Below, piece by piece: positions 59,676-64,000 of a stretch of DNA of 64,000 bases. Each line of letters begins with the position of its first letter. The first letter of the stretch is position 1. The notes under the pieces are model-generated. The model searched no databases. It had not been told where the DNA came from and saw only the letters and a program-made list of their open reading frames with translations. The DNA lies in contig CM075649.1 of NCBI GenBank assembly GCA_037953625.1, forward strand, positions 96,229,290 to 96,293,289, in the 5' to 3' direction. The position numbers were made by a program, and so were the translations under genes. This stretch comes from Crotalaria pallida. Lineage: Eukaryota; Streptophyta; Magnoliopsida; Fabales; Fabaceae.

Positions 59676-60475
59676 GGTGTATGTATGTCTCCACCAAATC
59701 GAAGGCCTACATACATACACCAATCACGATGTATGTCTCCACCAAATCGAAGGCCTACATACATCGCTTTTCCATTACCATTATCTTATCCAATTTTATT
59801 CCCCGTTTCCCTTATTCATTTCCTTTTATTTACGGTGTATGTATGTCTCCACCAAATCGAAGGCCTACATACATACACCAATCCCGATGTATGTCTCCAC
59901 CAAATCGAAGGCCTACATACATCGCTTTTCCTTTACCATTTACCTTATTTTTTTCCATTATCCTTTCCCTTTTTCCTTTTTATTTAGGGTGTATGTATGT
60001 CTCCACCAAATCGAAGGCCTACATACATACACCAATCACGATGTATGTCTCCACCAAATCGAAGGCCTACATACATCGCTTTTCCATTACCGTTTTACCT
60101 CTTTATTATTTGGCCACAGGGTCAATACAACCACCTGCGCCGTGCCACAGGGTCAACACAACCACCTGTGACATGTACCATTTTATTTAGGCCACAGGGT
60201 CAATACAACCACCTGTGACATTTACCATTTATCAGGCCACAGGGTCAATACAACCACCTGCGCCGTGCCACAGGGTCAATACAACCACCTGTGACATTTA
60301 CCATTTTTATTTCCTTTTCCTTTTTATTTACGGTGTATGTATGTCTCCACCAAATCGAAGGCCTACATACATCGCCCCAGTTTCATTGTATTGTCTCCCC
60401 CAAATCGAAGGCCTACAATACAACCCCAATTTTACGATGTATCGTCTCCCCCAAATCGAAGGCCTACGATACATC
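59676..60475 (-). repeat. nine-unit hairpin array with covarying arms
   Basis: Units lie at 59676-59721, 59727-59766, 59834-59879, 59885-59924, 59988-60033, 60039-60078, 60332-60374, 60386-60423 and 60436-60475. Each has the 20-nt loop CTCCMCCAAATCGAAGGCCT between complementary arms. Arms are GGTGTATGTATGT (13 bp, units 1, 3, 5), CGATGTATGT (units 2, 4, 6), TTGTATTGT (unit 8) and GATGTATCGT (unit 9), each matched by its own complement. Unit 7 joins a type-1 left arm to a type-2 right arm, leaving 8 bp. Frames of up to 169 codons across it are repeat artefacts. Confidence 0.92.
60113..60294 (-). repeat. GCCACAGGGTCAATACAACC repeat, five units
   Basis: Units start at 60113, 60144, 60191, 60236 and 60266. 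CACAGG pairs with CCTGTG in some units. In others the right arm is CCTGCG, which on the sense strand keeps pairing through a G-U. The sense text ends ATTGACCCTGTG, recalling GTAGACCCTGTCAC of the 44-bp repeat at 2637. Confidence 0.85.
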
Positions 60476-60959
60476 ACCATATTTAACCAATATTAATTGT
60501 CCATATTATTTGTCATTATTTTGTCTACCAATTCCGTTTAACTTTTACCTGATTTTACCACATACAAGTATACTTTAATTCTCTTTACTCTCATTTGTTC
60601 ATTTCTAATTTATTTCCCTATTCACCATTTCTATTCTTTTGCCACACCCTACCAATCTAATTAATTAGTTATTCTGTTACTTACCTTTTTATTCATCACT
60701 AGTTGGTTCCCCTATTTACTCCATCTATCTTTCTTCATTATTAGCAGGTTACCCTAAGGTTCGTTAGCAATTAACATTTCCCCCGGTCCTAGCGATAGAT
60801 ATAACTACCCAGAAATACACCCCTTAAGGACTGGTAATGAAACCCCTTACCTCAATCTGTGATAGTGAGGGGTAACCTTAATCTGGCACTTTACTCCCCG
60901 ACTCACGCTTTAGCTCGGCTCCAACTTGATCCTAAGCTTCCCCAATCTTCGATTCCAAG

Positions 60960-61660
60960 CACGGTGGGGACAATCGATCTCGATCTCGGTGACGGTGTTG
61001 CTCTTCGACACCGGGAGGAGAGAGAGAGGGCTCACGGTGAGAGAGAGAATGGAAAAGGGAGGGGTTTATGGTTATGGTGATGGATCGGGACGGTGGTGGT
61101 GGTGGCTCATGGTGGTTGTGGTGGCCGGTGTAGTGGCGGCGGTGGCTCTTGGCGGCGGCGGGTTGTGGGTGGAGAGGGAGAGAGAGAAAGTGAGGCAATC
61201 GAGAGAGAGCTTAATAAGGAGAGAGAGAGAGATGGAGGAGGAAGAAGGTGATGATGGGTGGTGGTTGGGAGGCGGTTTTGGGTGGCGGCGACCGGAGGTG
61301 GGTGGCTCGTGGTGGTGGAGGCCGGAAGTGGTGGAGGAGAGAGGGAAAGAGATGAGGGAAAGAGAAAGAAGGAAACTAAGAGGGAGGAGAGGGAAAGAAA
61401 GGATCAATGAGGAGGAGGAAGAATAAGGAGGTGGGGTGGCGGCCATGAGCTCCGGTGGTGGTGGTTGGAGGTGTTGGGGCGGTTTGGGGGAGGAGGGAGA
61501 AGTTGGTGCGGAAGGGATGGGGTTTTGGGGGGCTGGCGCGCTGATTTATGGACCTGGTGCGGTCCTGATTCGCGTCGCGCGCCTGGGCGTGATTTAGGTG
61601 CGCCTGGGCACACAAGCACCTGAGTTGGTGCATCTGATGCACCCTGGTGCGCCTGGGCCC
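60960..61660. other. GC- and purine-rich zone in solo LTR A
   Basis: GGTGGTGG, GAGAGAGAG and GGAGGAGG runs give long frames on both strands (for example 60926-61426), all low in complexity. No domain is visible. Text near 61550-61650 repeats GGTGCGCCTGGGC-like words. Confidence 0.6.
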
Positions 61661-61973
61661 AAATTTTTGGACAAGCTTCTTAATCCCTTAAACTTTATAT
61701 CCAACGGTGGAATTTAATTTCTTAACATCATATAATAAATTCCTAATTTTCTCTTTTCGGCTGATTTCTAACATTTAAAATGCCGACTTAACTCCCAATT
61801 TCGCTTAGATAATTTTGCCCCTTGCTACCAATGTCTCCTAAACAACTCCTAATACCTATCATTACTACTCACCTTGCTCCCAAAATTCTTTAAGCAATTA
61901 ATCTACCCCTTCCTTCCACTTTAATTCTATTAATTCCTTAATTATTGCTTTGAATTAAATTAGGGATGTTACA

Positions 61974-61978
61974 GTTCT
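61974..61978 (+). repeat. target site duplication GTTCT, right
   Basis: GTTCT follows the terminal GTTACA and restores GTTCTTTTACAAAACCG of family B. Confidence 0.93.
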
Positions 61979-64000
61979 TTTACAAAACCGAATTGAACAA
62001 AACAACAATACAATTCAAATACATTTAATTAAAATAAAAATACAAGACATAATCATTTCCACAAGTAAATCATATGCACAAAGGGACCTAGCCTATTGGA
62101 CCTTTTAGACCTACACTAGGCCGAATCATGATCATGGAAGAAACAAAGTCTTTGATGCAAAATTTCAACATGCAAACCAAATCAAAGACATGCACTTCAA
62201 ATACATGGTTTAGAGAAACACCACTCTTTTACTTTCATAAAACCGTGACCTCTTGGTCACTTCAAACCTATTTTCATTTTTGTTTTTCTCTTGCATGCAG
62301 TTTTAAAATCATACAAATCAAAGAGAAAACACATACAAGAAACTTTTTCATAAAAACAATCATGATCTCTTTGATTTTAAAGCTTGACCGAAAACTCATT
62401 CACAAAAATCGAGTGGAAAATTTAAATCTTTTATCTTCAAACACACATAAACTTAGATCAAGGCAAAACTATTTTGAAGAAATTTGTTTTTCCTTTACTT
62501 TCTCTTTAAAACCGTGACATGCAAGCTAAAACCAAGACTTTTTGAGCTAAAGAAAATCACATGTAAAACTTCAAGATTAAAGCTATTAAAAATCAAAGCA
62601 AGAATCAAGCCTTTTTCAGATCAAGCAAAAGATCAAAACCTTTTTCAAGACAAGACCAAAGGTCAAGGCTTCATAAAATCAAAAGCAAAAATCAAAGCAT
62701 TTTAACCATTTAGATCAACTTTAGCAAGTATAAAACAAACATGCATGAACTCAAATTGAAAAAAAAATCATCATGACCTAGTTTCCTAGACGTGGTCGAA
62801 TAATAGAGTCCATGGTTTTAGGTTCTACAAGTTTGTTTGGCTCTTGGAATCAAAGGATCAAGGCTTAGAATTTACATATAAACATAGATCTACAAGAAAG
62901 GTAGACATGCAACAACAGAGGAACTTTTACAAGGCTTTGAAAAATGAAAACTACCCTAACACTCTTTGATCTTCGAACAAACTAAGGAAAAGAGAAGATC
63001 TTCAACCTCCTTCACTTGATCTTCAAGACACCCTAAGGCTTTTGGGCTTGATCTCCTTCTCCTTCTCCTCCTAAGGATCACGGTTCCACTTCCTCTCTCT
63101 TTGTTTCTCTAAGAGTTGGATGTTACTCTTAGAGAATGTGTTTGGTTTGGAAGAATGAATTGTGAAGGAAATGAATGGGTGTGCTACGGTTTAAGGGTAT
63201 AAAAGACACACAACTTTTCCCTTCTTGCCCTTAAAAGTAATTCGGCCAAAAGAGTTGGGTGAAGGGTAATTTTTGCCACATCAAAGCTTGCATGGCTCAA
63301 GCCAAGCCAAGAGACAAATGGAGTAGGATTAGGCTCAATCCTTCATTCTATTGGTTGGTCAAACTATTAACCATGCTTAACACTAAACTAATCCTAGGTG
63401 CTATTAGGCCATTAGCTTAGGGTGCAAGAGAGTCAACGATTGCATCATATATGCATCTACACACACACGCCTCCTTGCGCCACATGCACACACCCATGCA
63501 TACACACACGTTGCATTCACACACACCCACACATATAGACTCATGCCATTCATACCTACACATACCCGTACCATACCCATATATGTTCATACATTATTAT
63601 ATACACCATGATTTATTTGCATTTCATTACAACCATTCATAGCATAAATTCATGGAATGATGCATACACTCAACATCAAAATTAATTACTTGTAGGGCAT
63701 CATGTTCACACGGCACACACATATTACACATATAAATTCATATATTCATGCACCACATGTTACACATACATATTCTTTTCAATAATTAAATCCCTCCACA
63801 CTCTTAATAATTAAAACCGTGCACACACACACACATATAAGTCTAGAAAATAATTCCTTTCATCACAAAGGGACTCACACTAAGGTCACAAGTATATAAA
63901 AACATCAAGCATACAAACTTCTCAAAAACTCAATTTCTAAACCTTGGATATTACTTCAAGAAATCATTTCTTTAAAACCACTAATTATTTGGAAAACGTA
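61979..64000 (-). mobile_element. family B LTR copy 3, third part (runs off window)
   Basis: It matches 28344-30365 of copy 1, with GGCCGAAT words and the CA-rich tract at 63449-63590. About 110 bp more would be expected before the LTR terminus, so the element ends just beyond the window. Confidence 0.9.

Larger units (their letters stand above)
58711..61973 (-). mobile_element. family A solo LTR (3263 bp)
   Basis: TGTAACACTCTC...GGGATGTTACA is flanked by GTTCT duplications and has no primer site or polymerase, so it is a solo LTR. Sense is minus: GGCCGAGCAGG-type text near 59030-59080 matches, reversed, the plus-strand family A ends at 1398-1470 and 3140-3205. From left to right: LTR 3' segment, pyrimidine-rich zone (59200-59670), hairpin arrays (59676-60475), AT-rich text, and a GC- and purine-rich zone (about 60960-61660). 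Confidence 0.93.

Noticed and set aside
59505..60190. Reading frames of 160-169 codons with repeated SPPNRRPTYI or STKSKAYIH
   Set aside because: They are translations of the hairpin repeat in several frames; all frames stay open because the repeat lacks stops.
59676..60475. CRISPR-like array of repeats and spacers
   Set aside because: The near-constant part is a hairpin loop, the flanking arms are complementary to each other, spacing is irregular, and the setting is a plant solo LTR. No cas genes are present.
60926..61446. 166-codon plus frame and 124-codon minus frame
   Set aside because: Purine-rich and GGT-rich low-complexity text opens both strands; amino acid content is mostly G, V, R, E or P, S, H.
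58706..61978. Family A insertion as a complete short LTR element
   Set aside because: It has one pair of TG/CA ends but no internal primer site, polypurine tract or second LTR; it is a solo LTR.

Overview
The window is transposable-element sequence from a flowering plant, with no recognisable host gene, rRNA or tRNA. A eudicot is likely and a legume would fit: there are Maximus/SIRE-like Ty1/copia gag genes, chromovirus-type (Tekay-like) Ty3/gypsy elements with TGTAACACCC...GGGTGTTACA termini, a plant L1-type LINE with DUF4283 and zf-RVT-like domains, and a gene resembling the 'putative plant transposon protein' family. Species cannot be fixed from sequence alone.

Layout. 1-8383 is a patchwork of old fragments: a minus-strand gypsy gag/protease remnant, pieces of a giant LTR family (called A here) with a 44-bp tandem repeat, a broken copia gag, a cluster of TAATCGATTA palindromes, and a transposon-protein gene starting at 7131. 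That gene is split by a 5559-bp solo LTR (family D, 8384-13942) with a TCCGG target duplication, and its reading resumes in frame after it. 14104-20338 is a third gypsy family (E: LTR plus a decayed internal part), then a truncated LTR of family C (20339-24789). From 24790 to the window end runs a family B array on the minus strand: LTR (24790-30473), 1270-bp internal region, LTR (31744-32835 plus 44395-49065), a second 1270-bp internal region, LTR (50336 to beyond 64000). It is a tandem LTR-int-LTR-int-LTR structure with LTRs of about 5.77 kb around a non-coding internal region.

Nested in the B array are a family D LTR (32836-44394), which itself carries a gag-only copia element (36456-42550); a 5'-truncated LINE (53030-57892, 15-bp target duplication); and a 3263-bp solo LTR of family A (58711-61973, GTTCT duplication). 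The only long intact reading frame is the 595-aa copia gag (38420-40207).

The most interesting signal lies inside the giant LTRs. Families B, C and D diverge over most of their length but share two blocks of hairpins whose arms change together while pairing is kept. Several exceptions are G-U pairs on the retroelement sense strand, which would be A-C mismatches on the other strand. This points to conserved RNA structure in the LTR transcript. Family A carries a separate array of nine hairpins at 59676-60475 in which a 20-nt loop is nearly constant while most arms differ between units but still match each other. I know of no described system matching either, though I could not search.
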